Source of the DNA: an uncultured Alteromonadales bacterium
Lineage (GTDB): Bacteria; Pseudomonadota; Gammaproteobacteria; Pseudomonadales; Cellvibrionaceae
Assembly: GCA_937864365.1 (NCBI GenBank)
Contig: CALMJT010000228.1
Coordinates: forward strand, 1-46,169
Length of the DNA: 46,169 nucleotides
Direction of reading: 5' to 3'
A model generated the notes under the pieces. That model ran no database searches. It was not told the origin of the DNA and worked only from the letters and a program-made list of their open reading frames with translations. Below, one piece after another: positions 9,489-18,025 of this stretch. Positions within the stretch are counted from its first letter, which is position 1, and each line of letters begins with the position of its first letter. A program made the position numbers and the translations under genes.

Positions 9489-10724
9489 TTAGTTCAATTG
9501 AATATCTGATCCATCAACATCAACTGTTGCCGCTGAGGTGATTTCAATATTACTTACTGCGTCCATGTCAACCTTACCACCGGCTTTGACTACAACGTTA
9601 TTTGATGATTCATTCTTTAGACCATTCTTACCATAATAAACCGCATTGCCCAAAGTCAATGATTGGCGATCTACAACAGTGGTTTCTTTTAATGAACCAT
9701 TAATCATTTGTTCGGCATCACCCATCACAGTTAATTTCTTATTGCCATTTACTGTAAGTGTAGAATCTTTTACAGTAATCTCATTGGTATAACCCTTGAC
9801 TGTTCTTTTTACATTTCCAACTACAACAGATGAAACGTCTTGGCCAATCTCTGAAAGATCGTTATTAGAAATTTTTGATTCACGATTTCCATGAATCATT
9901 TGTACATAGTCACCTTCAACTTCAAGGATGTAATCACCTTTTACGTAATGGCGCATAGAGCCATAAGTGGTCAGGTTAAAGTCACCACGAATAAAAATGT
10001 CTTTTCCCTTTGTAACGATCTCATATGAATGACCGACTACCTTTGTAGTCATCTCACCTGCACCATTGACTTCTTGGTACGTACCTGAAGGGTGAGTATA
10101 TGAAAAGCGTTCTTCGCCGGGAGAGTTACCGAATTCTGTGATGTGACCACCTTCATGCTCTTCAGTATATGTCATTGGATACTGATCGCGTGCACGAGTA
10201 GATTCAACACCTTGCTCATACCATGTAGGTCTTTCATACTTTTCATCAGCAAGATCCGCGGTTACCGTAGTTAATTTTGGACGTGCTGCAGTAATTACTT
10301 CATCAACCAATCCCTGTTCACGAGCAATCATTGTAGGATGCTTTAGAATTTCGCCGGGTTGCGATGCTAATGGAAGATCTGGTTTATTTAAGTAACGAGG
10401 ATATGCTCCAATTGGATCAGTGAATCCAACAGATGCCGATCGTCTTTCAAATGGTTTACCTGGTAATGTACCAATGATAATCATGTCTTGAAAGTTATCA
10501 TCGATGAATACACATACGACCCATGAACCTTCAAGTAGATATGGAGTAACACCGACACCAGATACAGATGGCGATGTTGTAGGAGTCATTACAACAGACC
10601 AAGGAAGATCCTCAGTTGGAATTTGTTGTTTGTTTTGAGTGTGTAGACCTGCAACACGTACTTTCACGCGTCCCATTTGTTCTGGGTCATTTCGATCTTC
10701 TACAACACCATAATAAAAATTCAT
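9489..10724 (-). CDS. 5: baseplate hub spike protein gp5, OB-fold plus beta-helix, no lysozyme domain
   Basis: Residues 1-110 (MNFYYGVVEDRNDPEQMGRV, EGSWVVCVFIDDNFQDMIII) form the OB-fold shared by T4 gp5 and VgrG. Residues 200-411 carry the hydrophobic-alternating, Gly/Asn-rich strands of a trimeric beta-helix needle (for example KGYTNEITVKDSTLTVNGNK). T4 gp5 has a lysozyme domain between these parts. Here the equivalent segment (about 110-200) is short and has no glycosidase signature. The protein is 411 residues against 575 in T4. The start overlaps the gp27 stop, and gp27 is the partner that forms the hub cup. Confidence 0.87.
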   Translation of the reverse strand: MNFYYGVVEDRNDPEQMGRVKVRVAGLHTQNKQQIPTEDLPWSVVMTPTTSPSVSGVGVTPYLLEGSWVVCVFIDDNFQDMIIIGTLPGKPFERRSASVGFTDPIGAYPRYLNKPDLPLASQPGEILKHPTMIAREQGLVDEVITAARPKLTTVTADLADEKYERPTWYEQGVESTRARDQYPMTYTEEHEGGHITEFGNSPGEERFSYTHPSGTYQEVNGAGEMTTKVVGHSYEIVTKGKDIFIRGDFNLTTYGSMRHYVKGDYILEVEGDYVQMIHGNRESKISNNDLSEIGQDVSSVVVGNVKRTVKGYTNEITVKDSTLTVNGNKKLTVMGDAEQMINGSLKETTVVDRQSLTLGNAVYYGKNGLKNESSNNVVVKAGGKVDMDAVSNIEITSAATVDVDGSDIQLN

Positions 10725-11998
10725 AGATTAGCCTCTTTGTTAATACCATGTCTGGCTGCTTCAATTGTCAGCTCATACTTGTTATTTTGGATTGTGTGTC
10801 TAATTGCTGTGCACAAATATAAACCTGAGTTAACTTTATCTATGTCATCATTTCTATCAATATTCGGGAACATACGTTTAAAGAATAGATGAACTGTTTT
10901 ACCCACAGTCAATTTTTCGTGAGAATCGGATTTAATAAGAATCTTAGAATTCTTCATTGACTTATAATACGCTCTGAATGAAGCTTTGCGAATTGAGTCA
11001 ATATTGTATAGGTTACCCACTGCCTCTGATTCATACGCCTTCGAATCTTTTACATATAAGATATGTTTAGAATAAAACGATTCATGAGGAGTACGATCAT
11101 TAAACTTAAATTGATCAGCAACATAATCCTTTACATCGGGGTGCAAATCTGTAGTATGCTTTTTATAATCAAAAATTTCCTCTGCGTAGTACTTACCTGA
11201 AATATCAACAGTCGTAACCGCAGCGGCAAATTGTCCTTCAGCAAGATTATCTAATGTATTGAACGACTCTTTAATAATCATTTCATCCACTGTTCTATTT
11301 TGGGATGGGAACATACGAGTCACTTGACCATCAACTTCAGTATTAAGCTGATTTAAGTTACGTAGTTCAATATAATCAGAGAATGCCCACATATCAGCGA
11401 GTGATTGAATTTTAACTCCGGGCTCATTTAGTGTATCATACATGAACATTGGAGTACCATCAGCTGCTGGTGCATTCAACAATAGCATATTAATTGCCTG
11501 ATATGGTTTCACATAAGGATAGACCATATTATGCGAAGATCCTGCATCTGATAGAACTTCGACCGGCTCTTTTAAGAAGTCTTTATGAATTGCAGAGATA
11601 ATGTCTGTGGATTTACCCTTATAAGATCTTGAAAAGAACTGTACAGCATTATAGTAAATCTTTTCATCTACAAAGTGTAGCGTATAAGCGCCTGAGTTTT
11701 CATTCAATTGCTTTGCATCTTCAATATGAGTAACTCTAAACACTCGATCAATTTCTTTGTCCTTGTATTTAAAGTAAATTCTTATACGCTCTTGACCAAT
11801 AATTGGCAGTATATCAAACATACCATTGCCATCAGAAATGACAATAGAACCATTCAAATATGGTTGATGAATGGTTTCAAAGATGGTTACTTTAACTGCC
11901 GATGCAGTAATATTAAAAGCATCACCTTTATAGTTCTCAATAGCTACGTTAAAGTCTTGTAGCTCTTTTGGAATTACTGCTTTAATTGAATCACTCAT
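10721..11998 (-). CDS. 27: baseplate hub subunit gp27-like
   Basis: The 425-residue protein begins MSDSIKAVIPKELQDFNVAI and contains the gp27/VgrG-N-like stretch FETIHQPYLNGSIVISDGNG followed by YTLHFVDEKIYYNAVQFFSR. gp27 trimers form the cup that connects the gp5 needle to the tail tube. It is flanked by gp53 upstream and gp5 downstream, with 4-nt overlaps at both junctions. Length is near T4 gp27 (391). Identity rests on weak but ordered similarity plus position directly before gp5. Confidence 0.78.
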   Translation of the reverse strand: MSDSIKAVIPKELQDFNVAIENYKGDAFNITASAVKVTIFETIHQPYLNGSIVISDGNGMFDILPIIGQERIRIYFKYKDKEIDRVFRVTHIEDAKQLNENSGAYTLHFVDEKIYYNAVQFFSRSYKGKSTDIISAIHKDFLKEPVEVLSDAGSSHNMVYPYVKPYQAINMLLLNAPAADGTPMFMYDTLNEPGVKIQSLADMWAFSDYIELRNLNQLNTEVDGQVTRMFPSQNRTVDEMIIKESFNTLDNLAEGQFAAAVTTVDISGKYYAEEIFDYKKHTTDLHPDVKDYVADQFKFNDRTPHESFYSKHILYVKDSKAYESEAVGNLYNIDSIRKASFRAYYKSMKNSKILIKSDSHEKLTVGKTVHLFFKRMFPNIDRNDDIDKVNSGLYLCTAIRHTIQNNKYELTIEAARHGINKEANL

Positions 11999-12741
11999 AT
12001 AACTTTACTCTGCATTTCACGGGCGAATTCGCGAACGACTTCATTAATAAATTTAGGTTTAATAACACGTATCTTAGAGCGTTCAATGTTCTTATCATAT
12101 TCCCACTCATAATTTGTATATGGCGTAGTACCGGCCAGACGACGAATAGTCTGATCTCCAGTTGAATCATCAGTATGCCAACGAGGCGCATATGCTCGAG
12201 ATACAATAGAACTTGTAGTTAAGAAGTCCTGAGATTCAATACCGTATATACCTTCACCTTCAAACCGGAATGTACCTTGCACTGGTTCAATTTCAATATA
12301 ACCTAGTGTCGGATATTTGTTTCGAACAATTCCCAATGAACCTGTAACACCGCCCTGTACTGTCTCGCCAATAATAAACTTACCAGCGATATCATCAAAC
12401 TTTTGAGTACCAATTGGAGCTGAAATTGCTGCAAGGTTTTTATATTTAGTTTCAGCAAATTCTTTTAAGTCAGCTGAAGGCTTTGGCCAATCATCAAATG
12501 CATTCTTTAGTTCTTGATTGACTAAGAAAAATGTCCAGTAATAATCTGGTGTACCATATAATTCGTATGATACATTATCTGGTCTGTAGCCGTCTTTAAT
12601 TGTATAGTAAGAATAAAACGAGACATCATCTAGATATTTTGTGCCAATACGTGCAAAGTGAGTAAGGTTAACTACCTTTTGAGTATAGCCATCGCCACGT
12701 GTATCATAATCAACTTTTTGAAAGTATTTAAAATAACTCAT
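11995..12741 (-). CDS. 53: baseplate wedge subunit gp53
   Basis: This 248-residue protein carries the gp53 hallmark near its N-terminus: a YYTIKDGYRPDNVSYELYG stretch followed by TPDYYWTFFLVNQ, matching the YxxxG.RPE..A..IYGxPxxYW motif of T4 gp53. gp53 joins wedges to the hub and has a LysM-like fold. It overlaps the next gene by 4 nt and its ATG overlaps the gp48 stop, so gp48, gp53, gp27 and gp5 form one translationally coupled block. Confidence 0.87.
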   Translation of the reverse strand: MSYFKYFQKVDYDTRGDGYTQKVVNLTHFARIGTKYLDDVSFYSYYTIKDGYRPDNVSYELYGTPDYYWTFFLVNQELKNAFDDWPKPSADLKEFAETKYKNLAAISAPIGTQKFDDIAGKFIIGETVQGGVTGSLGIVRNKYPTLGYIEIEPVQGTFRFEGEGIYGIESQDFLTTSSIVSRAYAPRWHTDDSTGDQTIRRLAGTTPYTNYEWEYDKNIERSKIRVIKPKFINEVVREFAREMQSKVI

Positions 12742-13640
12742 TAGAAGTCTCCGTTAATTTGTTCACGTGTGAGAGGCTTGAGTTCTTTAAATTCCAATGA
12801 TAGGTTAATTTCAATTGGATCATTTGTACCTTTAAAGAAAGATGCTGACATCGGGTTATATGAAACACTAACGTTTTCTAATACCATCTCAGGAAGTTTA
12901 GGAATACCAGGAAGTTCTTTACCACCAATTCTGAATTGAATTTGGAATGCATCTGGGAATTTCATTGAGAATACACCATCGGCTTCTGGATATGCGCCCG
13001 ATCTAAAGAACTTAACAATATTACGAACCTGCATAGATTCCTCTTTAGAATCCGGCATAAATCGAAAGCGAAGAGAGAATGAACGAATGTTCGGCGCTTT
13101 AAATAACATAAACTCTCTTGGGTTAACTGCCATCTGCAAACGCTTTTGTTCTTCAGTTGCAACAGCTCCAGCAACTGTTGCGGCCGTTCCACCTGAAATT
13201 AGTTTACCTAAGATGCCACCCGGTAAAATGCCTGCAGCTACACCCGCTGCTGCAGGGCCGTATTTAAGAGTAGCCGCTTGAATATCTCCGGCCGTATAGT
13301 TCGAAGTATTAACACCATTTGCATATGCTGCACCAAGAGCTCCGGTTGCTGCAGTTTCATAGACCATTGAGTCGCTGATGCTGATTCCCATTGGCATATA
13401 TAATGATACGTGCTGTTTGATGTCTGTCTTGACCTGTCCGCCTGAATAACTTGGGCGGTGGCGAGTGATAAACACAAATGGTTGATTTTGACTCTCAACA
13501 TTAAGTGGATATTGATACACTTGCCCGTCACCAGAGGAATTATTAGAAGTACGAGCACCAAATGCACCAGTGACTGCATCAATGCCTTGATTGATAGCAC
13601 TTGTAGCTTTAGCTTCTATATCTTTGAAAATGTTGGCCAT
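12741..13640 (-). CDS. 48: baseplate tail-tube protein gp48/gp54 family
   Basis: The 299-residue product has an N-terminal low-complexity Ala/Gly-rich part with a hydrophobic stretch around residues 145-175 and a C-terminal tube-fold domain. The domain is marked by NPREFMLFKAPNIRSFSLRF, DSKEESMQVRNIVKFFRSGA and ASFFKGTNDPIEINLSLEFK. This domain is shared by T4 gp48 and gp54, which sit on the hub and start the tail tube. I favour gp48 because a separate gp54-like protein is encoded at 14728. It is the first gene of the leftward late operon, behind a TATAAATA element. Confidence 0.72.
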   Translation of the reverse strand: MANIFKDIEAKATSAINQGIDAVTGAFGARTSNNSSGDGQVYQYPLNVESQNQPFVFITRHRPSYSGGQVKTDIKQHVSLYMPMGISISDSMVYETAATGALGAAYANGVNTSNYTAGDIQAATLKYGPAAAGVAAGILPGGILGKLISGGTAATVAGAVATEEQKRLQMAVNPREFMLFKAPNIRSFSLRFRFMPDSKEESMQVRNIVKFFRSGAYPEADGVFSMKFPDAFQIQFRIGGKELPGIPKLPEMVLENVSVSYNPMSASFFKGTNDPIEINLSLEFKELKPLTREQINGDF

Positions 13641-13671
13641 GGTGAGAGATCCCGGTAAGATTATTTAAGAG

Positions 13672-13679
13672 TATTTATA
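13672..13679 (-). promoter_or_regulatory. T4-type late promoter for the leftward baseplate operon
   Basis: TATAAATA reads on the minus strand 32 nt before the gp48 ATG, at the point where the two structural gene blocks diverge. Its last base coincides with the first base of the gp4 start codon on the other strand. Confidence 0.65.
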
Positions 13680-14125
13680 TGGCTTACAAAGGAAAGTATA
13701 AGCTTCGCAAACCCGAAAAGTATGCAGGCAAAAAGGATGAAGTGGTATTCCGATCTCTATGGGAACGCCAGGTCTTTCGCTGGCTCGAAGATCAAGATGA
13801 TGTAGTTGAATGGGTATCGGAGGAAGTAGTTATTCCGTACGTCTGCGCGACCGATAAAAAGGTTCATCGCTATTTCATTGATATCTATTACAAAACTAAA
13901 GATGGTAAAAAGTATTTGATTGAAATTAAACCAAAGAAAGAAACAGTACCACCAAAGACACCAGCTAAAAAGACAAAGAGATATATCAATGAGGCAATGA
14001 CTTATATTAAAAACCAATCTAAATGGAAAGCAGCTGTTGAATTCGCAAAGGACAATGGTTGTGAATTCCACGTATGGACTGAAGATACATTAAAAGGTTT
14101 AGGCATCAAGCTTCTAACAAAGTGA
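13679..14125 (+). CDS. 4: head completion nuclease-like protein gp4
   Basis: The 148-residue protein matches T4 gp4 (also called gp50/65): FRSLWERQVFRWLEDQDDVV, EWVSEEVVIPY and KKVHRYFIDIYYK, then an IEIKPKKET strand. The WER, D(x)nExK-like arrangement (FIDIYY followed by IEIKPK) is that of TnsA-like PD-(D/E)XK nucleases. gp4 acts after packaging, when the filled head is prepared for tail joining. It opens the plus-strand late block, divergent from gp48, with the start codons 38 nt apart. A short AAGAG lies upstream of the ATG. Confidence 0.88.
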   Translation: MAYKGKYKLRKPEKYAGKKDEVVFRSLWERQVFRWLEDQDDVVEWVSEEVVIPYVCATDKKVHRYFIDIYYKTKDGKKYLIEIKPKKETVPPKTPAKKTKRYINEAMTYIKNQSKWKAAVEFAKDNGCEFHVWTEDTLKGLGIKLLTK

Positions 14126-14133
14126 TATAAATA
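14126..14133 (+). promoter_or_regulatory. T4-type late promoter, TATAAATA, five bases before an ATG
   Basis: TATAAATA is followed by CTCGT and then the ATG of the next gene. The predicted start of transcription coincides with the A of the start codon, as at gp25. Confidence 0.6.
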
Positions 14134-14138
14134 CTCGT

Positions 14139-14726
14139 ATGGCAGAATCACTAATACAAAAACTAGAATACGAAGCATATCGTGCAGGTGTACAAGCTCG
14201 CACGCAAGAAGCACGTGACTGGTTTCAAAAAAAGCTTAAGGACATGGGTTCAATCAATAGACAAAACCTATTGAAGGATCCTGCTCTTATTAAAAAGAAC
14301 AAATTTGGTATCGGTAATATGTACATGTTCTTCTATGATCCGAAGCATAGAGCAACACTTCCATATTACGATTCCTTTCCATTGACCATCATTGTTGATA
14401 AAGCACCCGGTGGTTTCTATGGCCTGAACCTACATTACTTGCCGCCAACTCTTAGAGCTAAATTGTTTGATGCTCTATTGGCGACAACTAATAACAAAAA
14501 ATATGATGAGACTACAAAGTTTAAGATCAATTATCAACTACTGAATAGTCTTAAATCGGCAAAATATTTTAAACCCTGCTTTAAGCATTACCTTACGAAG
14601 CAAGTGGATTCTCAAATTGTTATGGTTGATTCCCCTGAATGGGAAATTGCAATGTACATGCCGACTGAACAATTTAATAAAGCATCCGCACGACAGGTGT
14701 GGAAAGAATCTAGGAGCATGATCTAA
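14139..14726 (+). CDS. conserved T4-type phage protein, function unknown (virion assembly context)
   Basis: This 195-residue protein contains MYMFFYDPKHRATLPYYDSF, then PLTIIVDKAPGGFYGLNLHY and LPPTLRAKLFDAL. I recall this family as common in marine T4-like phages next to head completion genes. I cannot assign a tested function. A role in DNA end protection or neck assembly is only a guess from position after gp4. No signal peptide or membrane segment is visible. The ATG lies five bases after TATAAATA without a Shine-Dalgarno sequence, so it may be read from a leaderless message. Confidence 0.7.
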   Translation: MAESLIQKLEYEAYRAGVQARTQEARDWFQKKLKDMGSINRQNLLKDPALIKKNKFGIGNMYMFFYDPKHRATLPYYDSFPLTIIVDKAPGGFYGLNLHYLPPTLRAKLFDALLATTNNKKYDETTKFKINYQLLNSLKSAKYFKPCFKHYLTKQVDSQIVMVDSPEWEIAMYMPTEQFNKASARQVWKESRSMI

Positions 14727-14727
14727 C

Positions 14728-15444
14728 ATGGCATTACCAGCAAGTATCGATACTTTAAAAGCTACAATCGCCCGTAGAGGTGGTGTTGCTCGTTCGAATA
14801 GGTTTGCCATCTATATGGCTCATCCTTCTAAAAAGGTTAACCTAATCAATACGGACTTATCATCTATTCTTGGAAACGCAGCACGTTCTGTAATTCAGGG
14901 TGGATCGGTTTCATTAGGATCATTCCTTGAAGATCCACGTGATATCTTTTTGCTATGTGAATCGGTGAATATCCCAGGTCGTCAAGTTGCTACAAACGAA
15001 TTCTTTACTGATATGAAAGGCGTTAAGCGTCCTTATCAATTCATTAATGATGAAGTTCAAATGACCTTCAATTTAACCAATGACTATTACATGTTTAAAT
15101 ACATGAGATCTTGGATGGATGCAATCATTCCAACTGTAGGATCTTCTTATCGTATTGGTTATAAGAAAGAATATACGACTGACATTGTTATTCAACAATT
15201 AGCCGGTACAAATTGGATTCCAGTTCATGGCGTTGTTTTAAGAAATGCGTATCCTACTCAAATGTCTCAAGTGCAATTGGGTAATAACATGGACAATTCT
15301 GTTGCTCAAATTACGGCAACATTTACGTTCGATGATTGGACTGAACAAAGCGGTATTCGAGGAGCTGCAACTGGTATTACTACTGGTCTATCAGCAATTT
15401 CTAATGCAGTAGGAACTGTTGCGAATATCGGTAAACTATTTTAA
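14728..15444 (+). CDS. tail-tube-fold protein, gp54-like tube initiator candidate
   Basis: The 238-residue product has the tube fold pattern of T4 gp19/gp54. Markers are FLLCESVNIPGRQVATNEFF, then VQMTFNLTNDYYMFKYMRSW, a MDAIIP turn, a charged YKKEYTTDIVIQQL strand pair, RNAYPTQM and the final ITATFTFDDW strand. T4 gp54 (320 residues) starts tube polymerisation on gp48; gp19 (163 residues) is the tube itself. Size and position directly before gp26 and the tape measure favour an initiator, but a tube subunit cannot be excluded. It starts one base after the previous stop. Confidence 0.65.
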   Translation: MALPASIDTLKATIARRGGVARSNRFAIYMAHPSKKVNLINTDLSSILGNAARSVIQGGSVSLGSFLEDPRDIFLLCESVNIPGRQVATNEFFTDMKGVKRPYQFINDEVQMTFNLTNDYYMFKYMRSWMDAIIPTVGSSYRIGYKKEYTTDIVIQQLAGTNWIPVHGVVLRNAYPTQMSQVQLGNNMDNSVAQITATFTFDDWTEQSGIRGAATGITTGLSAISNAVGTVANIGKLF

Positions 15445-15472
15445 ACCCTCTATATGATAGGAGTGAAATGAT

Positions 15473-16177
15473 ATGGCACTGCCACGAGTTAATGCACCAA
15501 AATATGAATTGACTGTTCCTTCCACTGGAAAGAAAGTACAATATAGACCTTACCTCGTAAAAGAGGAAAAGCTTTTGATGATTGCAATGGAGTCTGGAGA
15601 CGAAGGTCAAATGATCACCGCAATCAAAGATATTATTCAAGAATGTACATTTGGAGAAGTAGATGTTACTAAGCTTCCAATGTTTGATATTGAATATATC
15701 TTCGTTAAGATTCGTTCTAAGTCGGTCGGCGAATCTACAACAGTAAAAATTTCGTGTTCATCTTGTTCACAAATGAGTGAAGTAACTATTGACATGGACA
15801 AAGAGATGAAGGTGACTGAATCTCCTGATATGTTAATCAAGCTGACACCTGAATTGAGCATTAAGATGCGTTATCCTTCAATGAATGACTATCTTGATAT
15901 CATCAATTCGAAGGATAAAGATATTGACAAGATCTTTAATATGATTGCAATGTCGATTGATACGATTTTTGCAGGTGATGATGTCTATGATGTTAAGAAT
16001 GAATCAAAGAAAGAAGTTCAATCTTTTATTGAATCGCTAAATGCATCTCAATTCCAATTGGTTCGTGACTTCTTTGAATCAATGCCACAGACATCTATTC
16101 ATGTAAACTTTGATTGCGAACATTGTGGCCACCACCATGATATGGACTTGAAAGGTCTAAAAAGTTTTTTCAACTAG
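15473..16177 (+). CDS. 26: baseplate hub protein gp26 (T4_baseplate family), zero-frame product
   Basis: The 234-residue product matches the gp26 family: YRPYLVKEEKLLMIAMESGD near the start, KLPMFDIEYIFVKIRSKSVG, MRYPSMNDYLDI and a C-terminal FVxDFFESMP-like stretch. Two CxxC pairs (CSSC near residue 100 and CEHC followed by three His near 220) look like a zinc ribbon. gp26 is needed for hub assembly. An AGGAG lies before the ATG. The last sense codons read across a T TTT TTC heptamer, and the -1 frame continues into a gp51-like segment (16171-16356). The position before the tape measure is that of frameshifted tail chaperones in other phages. Confidence 0.87.
   Translation: MALPRVNAPKYELTVPSTGKKVQYRPYLVKEEKLLMIAMESGDEGQMITAIKDIIQECTFGEVDVTKLPMFDIEYIFVKIRSKSVGESTTVKISCSSCSQMSEVTIDMDKEMKVTESPDMLIKLTPELSIKMRYPSMNDYLDIINSKDKDIDKIFNMIAMSIDTIFAGDDVYDVKNESKKEVQSFIESLNASQFQLVRDFFESMPQTSIHVNFDCEHCGHHHDMDLKGLKSFFN
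16165..16171 (+). promoter_or_regulatory. candidate -1 ribosomal frameshift site (T TTT TTC)
   Basis: The heptamer fits X XXY YYZ in the gp26 frame (AGT TTT TTC AAC TAG), one codon before the stop. Slipping back one base gives TTT TTT CAA CTA and an open frame of 61 further codons. An A AAA AGT stretch just upstream may add to slippage. No stimulatory structure was computed. Confidence 0.55.
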
Positions 16178-16356
16178 CCCTTTCACACAATAACTTGGTC
16201 AACTATTACAAAGTGAACTTCGCATTAATGCAACATCATAAGTATAGTTTGACTGAGTTAGATAGTATGATACCGTGGGAAAGGGAAATATACGTCGCTA
16301 TGTTAGTGGATCATATTAAAGAAGAAAATGAACGATTAAAACAACAGCGTCATTAA
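16171..16356 (+). CDS. 51: gp51-like -1 frame extension of gp26
   Basis: The -1 frame is open for 61 codons after the slip site and includes KYSLTELDSMIPWEREIYVA followed by MLVDHIKEEN. This resembles the conserved core of T4-type gp51, the catalyst of hub assembly. The whole gp51-like core lies here and nowhere else in the window. An internal ATG at 16228 exists, but no convincing ribosome binding site precedes it and starting there would leave only 42 residues. A gp26-gp51 fusion of 294 residues is the better reading. Direct evidence is the intact frame, the heptamer and the motif; the frameshift itself is inferred. Confidence 0.6.
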   Translation, partial: QLALSHNNLVNYYKVNFALMQHHKYSLTELDSMIPWEREIYVAMLVDHIKEENERLKQQRH

Positions 16357-16368
16357 GAGAGAATAACT

Positions 16369-17997
16369 ATGGCAAGTAGAGCATTAGAAGACGTAACATT
16401 AGAATTAATGCAGGCAAATGAGTTCCTTGGTGTTATCAAGGAGAATACCTCTTTGACTAATGAGTTCCTTAATCTGACAGTAGATACATTTAAAACTGGA
16501 TTTGCTGATATGATTATGGTTATGGAAGGAAATGCTCTAGTCAATGCTGAAGATCAACGTGAACAAAACCAGTTTAACCAAAAACTATTAGAAGCTCTTC
16601 AAAATTTAGCTCCGAAGAAAGAAAAGGTTGTTGCTGGTACTGATGTTCCTGATATTCAATTGCCAAGTCTAGGGAAGATTGCAACTGGACTGGCTATTGG
16701 TCTAGCTGGAATTGCTGGTGCAGTATCTGCATGGTTCAAGACTATTAAGTATTTCTCTAAGTTATTTACTCCTGAGTCTATGCTCAAAGCATATAGATCA
16801 TTTAGAGTTGGTCTTGAAATGCAAATGCAGTTATTCAAAGGCGCAATTGTAGAAAAACTGACTGCTCTAAAAGGAGCAATCTCTGGTGGTATTACTAAGA
16901 TTGGAGAATTCTTTGGTCTTGGTAAAGGTGGTAAATTGGTTTCGATCTTTTCAAAAATCAAATCAGTTATCATGGCAATCACCGAACCATTTGTTGCTGT
17001 GATTAAAATGTTTCAACCAATCGTATCAGGCACAATGTCTAAGGTTGGTTCAATCTTTTCTAAGTTAGGTGGATTCATTAAAGCATTTGCTTCTAAGTTC
17101 TCCTTCCTCACTAAAATCTTTTCTAAGATCTTTCTTCCAATTGGTATCATTATGACTGCATGGGATACGATCTCTGCAGCAATTGATGGATTTAAGAAAG
17201 ACGGAATCCTTGGTGGTATTCAAGGAGCAATTACTGGATTCTTTACATCATTAATTACTAAGCCACTTGATTTAATTAAAGATGCAGTATCTTGGATTCT
17301 AAGTAAATTAGGTTTTGAAAATGCATCGGGATTATTAGATTCATTTTCATTTACAGAATTATTTACTAAAATGATTAATTCTGTATTTACATTAGCAAAA
17401 GACGTAGTTAATTCTATAGTATCTTATTTTGGATTTGATGAAGGTAAAGTTCCATCAGTATCTGAATTTGTTTTAAAATTAATTACTGCGCCATATACAT
17501 TACTTAAAAATGCAGTTGCATGGATTGCAGAAAAATTAGGATTTGATTCTCAAGCAGAATATCTAAAAGAATTTGATATTGCAAAGGAATTAACTAAATT
17601 ATGGAAATCAATTACTGATGTAGTTACTTCTTCTATTGATTGGTTAATGAGTAAGATTCCATCAATGGACGATATTACTAATTATTTTAAATCAATATTA
17701 ACTGATAATGTAATCTATAAAAAGGCAATTGACTGGGGTATTGTAGATCCTATTGATGTACCTGGCCCTCAAGTTCAAGGGATTCCAGAAACCCCTCAGA
17801 GCCCGTCTGCTCAACTTCCTGACGCGCAAAGGGAGAATACCCAGGCTCGTGCAGCAAGTGAATCTAGACCCTCTCAGCCTGCTCCATCAGTGGTATCATC
17901 TTCAGTCAGTAATACTACAGTTAACAGTGGCACGACCTTTGTTAACGGATCAATGGATCCATATTCTGGATATAATTACGAAACTATTATGCCATAA
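16369..17997 (+). CDS. 29: tail tape measure protein (gp29 position)
   Basis: The 542-residue protein follows gp26/gp51 and has tape-measure character. It has a helical, Gln/Asn/Glu-rich N-terminus (residues 1-85). A long hydrophobic, Gly/Ala/Phe/Lys-rich middle (about 100-320, for example IATGLAIGLAGIAGAVSAWF) could insert into membrane. Then come amphipathic helices and a Pro/Gln/Ser-rich C-terminus (about 465-542). Similar internal units occur near residues 300, 380 and 430 (PLDLIKDAVSWILSKLGFEN, PYTLLKNAVAWIAEKLGFDS). T4 gp29 is 590 residues and sets tail length. Codons in the later half are markedly A/T-ending. A bidirectional terminator follows at once. Confidence 0.72.
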   Translation: MASRALEDVTLELMQANEFLGVIKENTSLTNEFLNLTVDTFKTGFADMIMVMEGNALVNAEDQREQNQFNQKLLEALQNLAPKKEKVVAGTDVPDIQLPSLGKIATGLAIGLAGIAGAVSAWFKTIKYFSKLFTPESMLKAYRSFRVGLEMQMQLFKGAIVEKLTALKGAISGGITKIGEFFGLGKGGKLVSIFSKIKSVIMAITEPFVAVIKMFQPIVSGTMSKVGSIFSKLGGFIKAFASKFSFLTKIFSKIFLPIGIIMTAWDTISAAIDGFKKDGILGGIQGAITGFFTSLITKPLDLIKDAVSWILSKLGFENASGLLDSFSFTELFTKMINSVFTLAKDVVNSIVSYFGFDEGKVPSVSEFVLKLITAPYTLLKNAVAWIAEKLGFDSQAEYLKEFDIAKELTKLWKSITDVVTSSIDWLMSKIPSMDDITNYFKSILTDNVIYKKAIDWGIVDPIDVPGPQVQGIPETPQSPSAQLPDAQRENTQARAASESRPSQPAPSVVSSSVSNTTVNSGTTFVNGSMDPYSGYNYETIMP

Positions 17998-18023
17998 AAA
18001 AGGACCCTTTCGGGTCCTTTTTA
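17996..18023. terminator. bidirectional rho-independent terminator
   Basis: A stem AGGACCC/GGGTCCT with a TTTC loop is flanked by A-rich sequence on the left and T-rich sequence on the right. It therefore works in both directions between the converging tape measure and gp32 genes. Confidence 0.88.
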
Positions 18024-18025
18024 TT

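Noticed and set aside
14139-14726. Naming this gene as DNA end protector gp2
   Set aside because: Position after gp4 is suggestive, but I see no direct similarity to T4 gp2, so no symbol was given.
16228-16356. Independent 42-aa start for the gp51-like frame
   Set aside because: No ribosome binding site precedes this ATG and it would lose the upstream part of the frame that is open from the slippery site.
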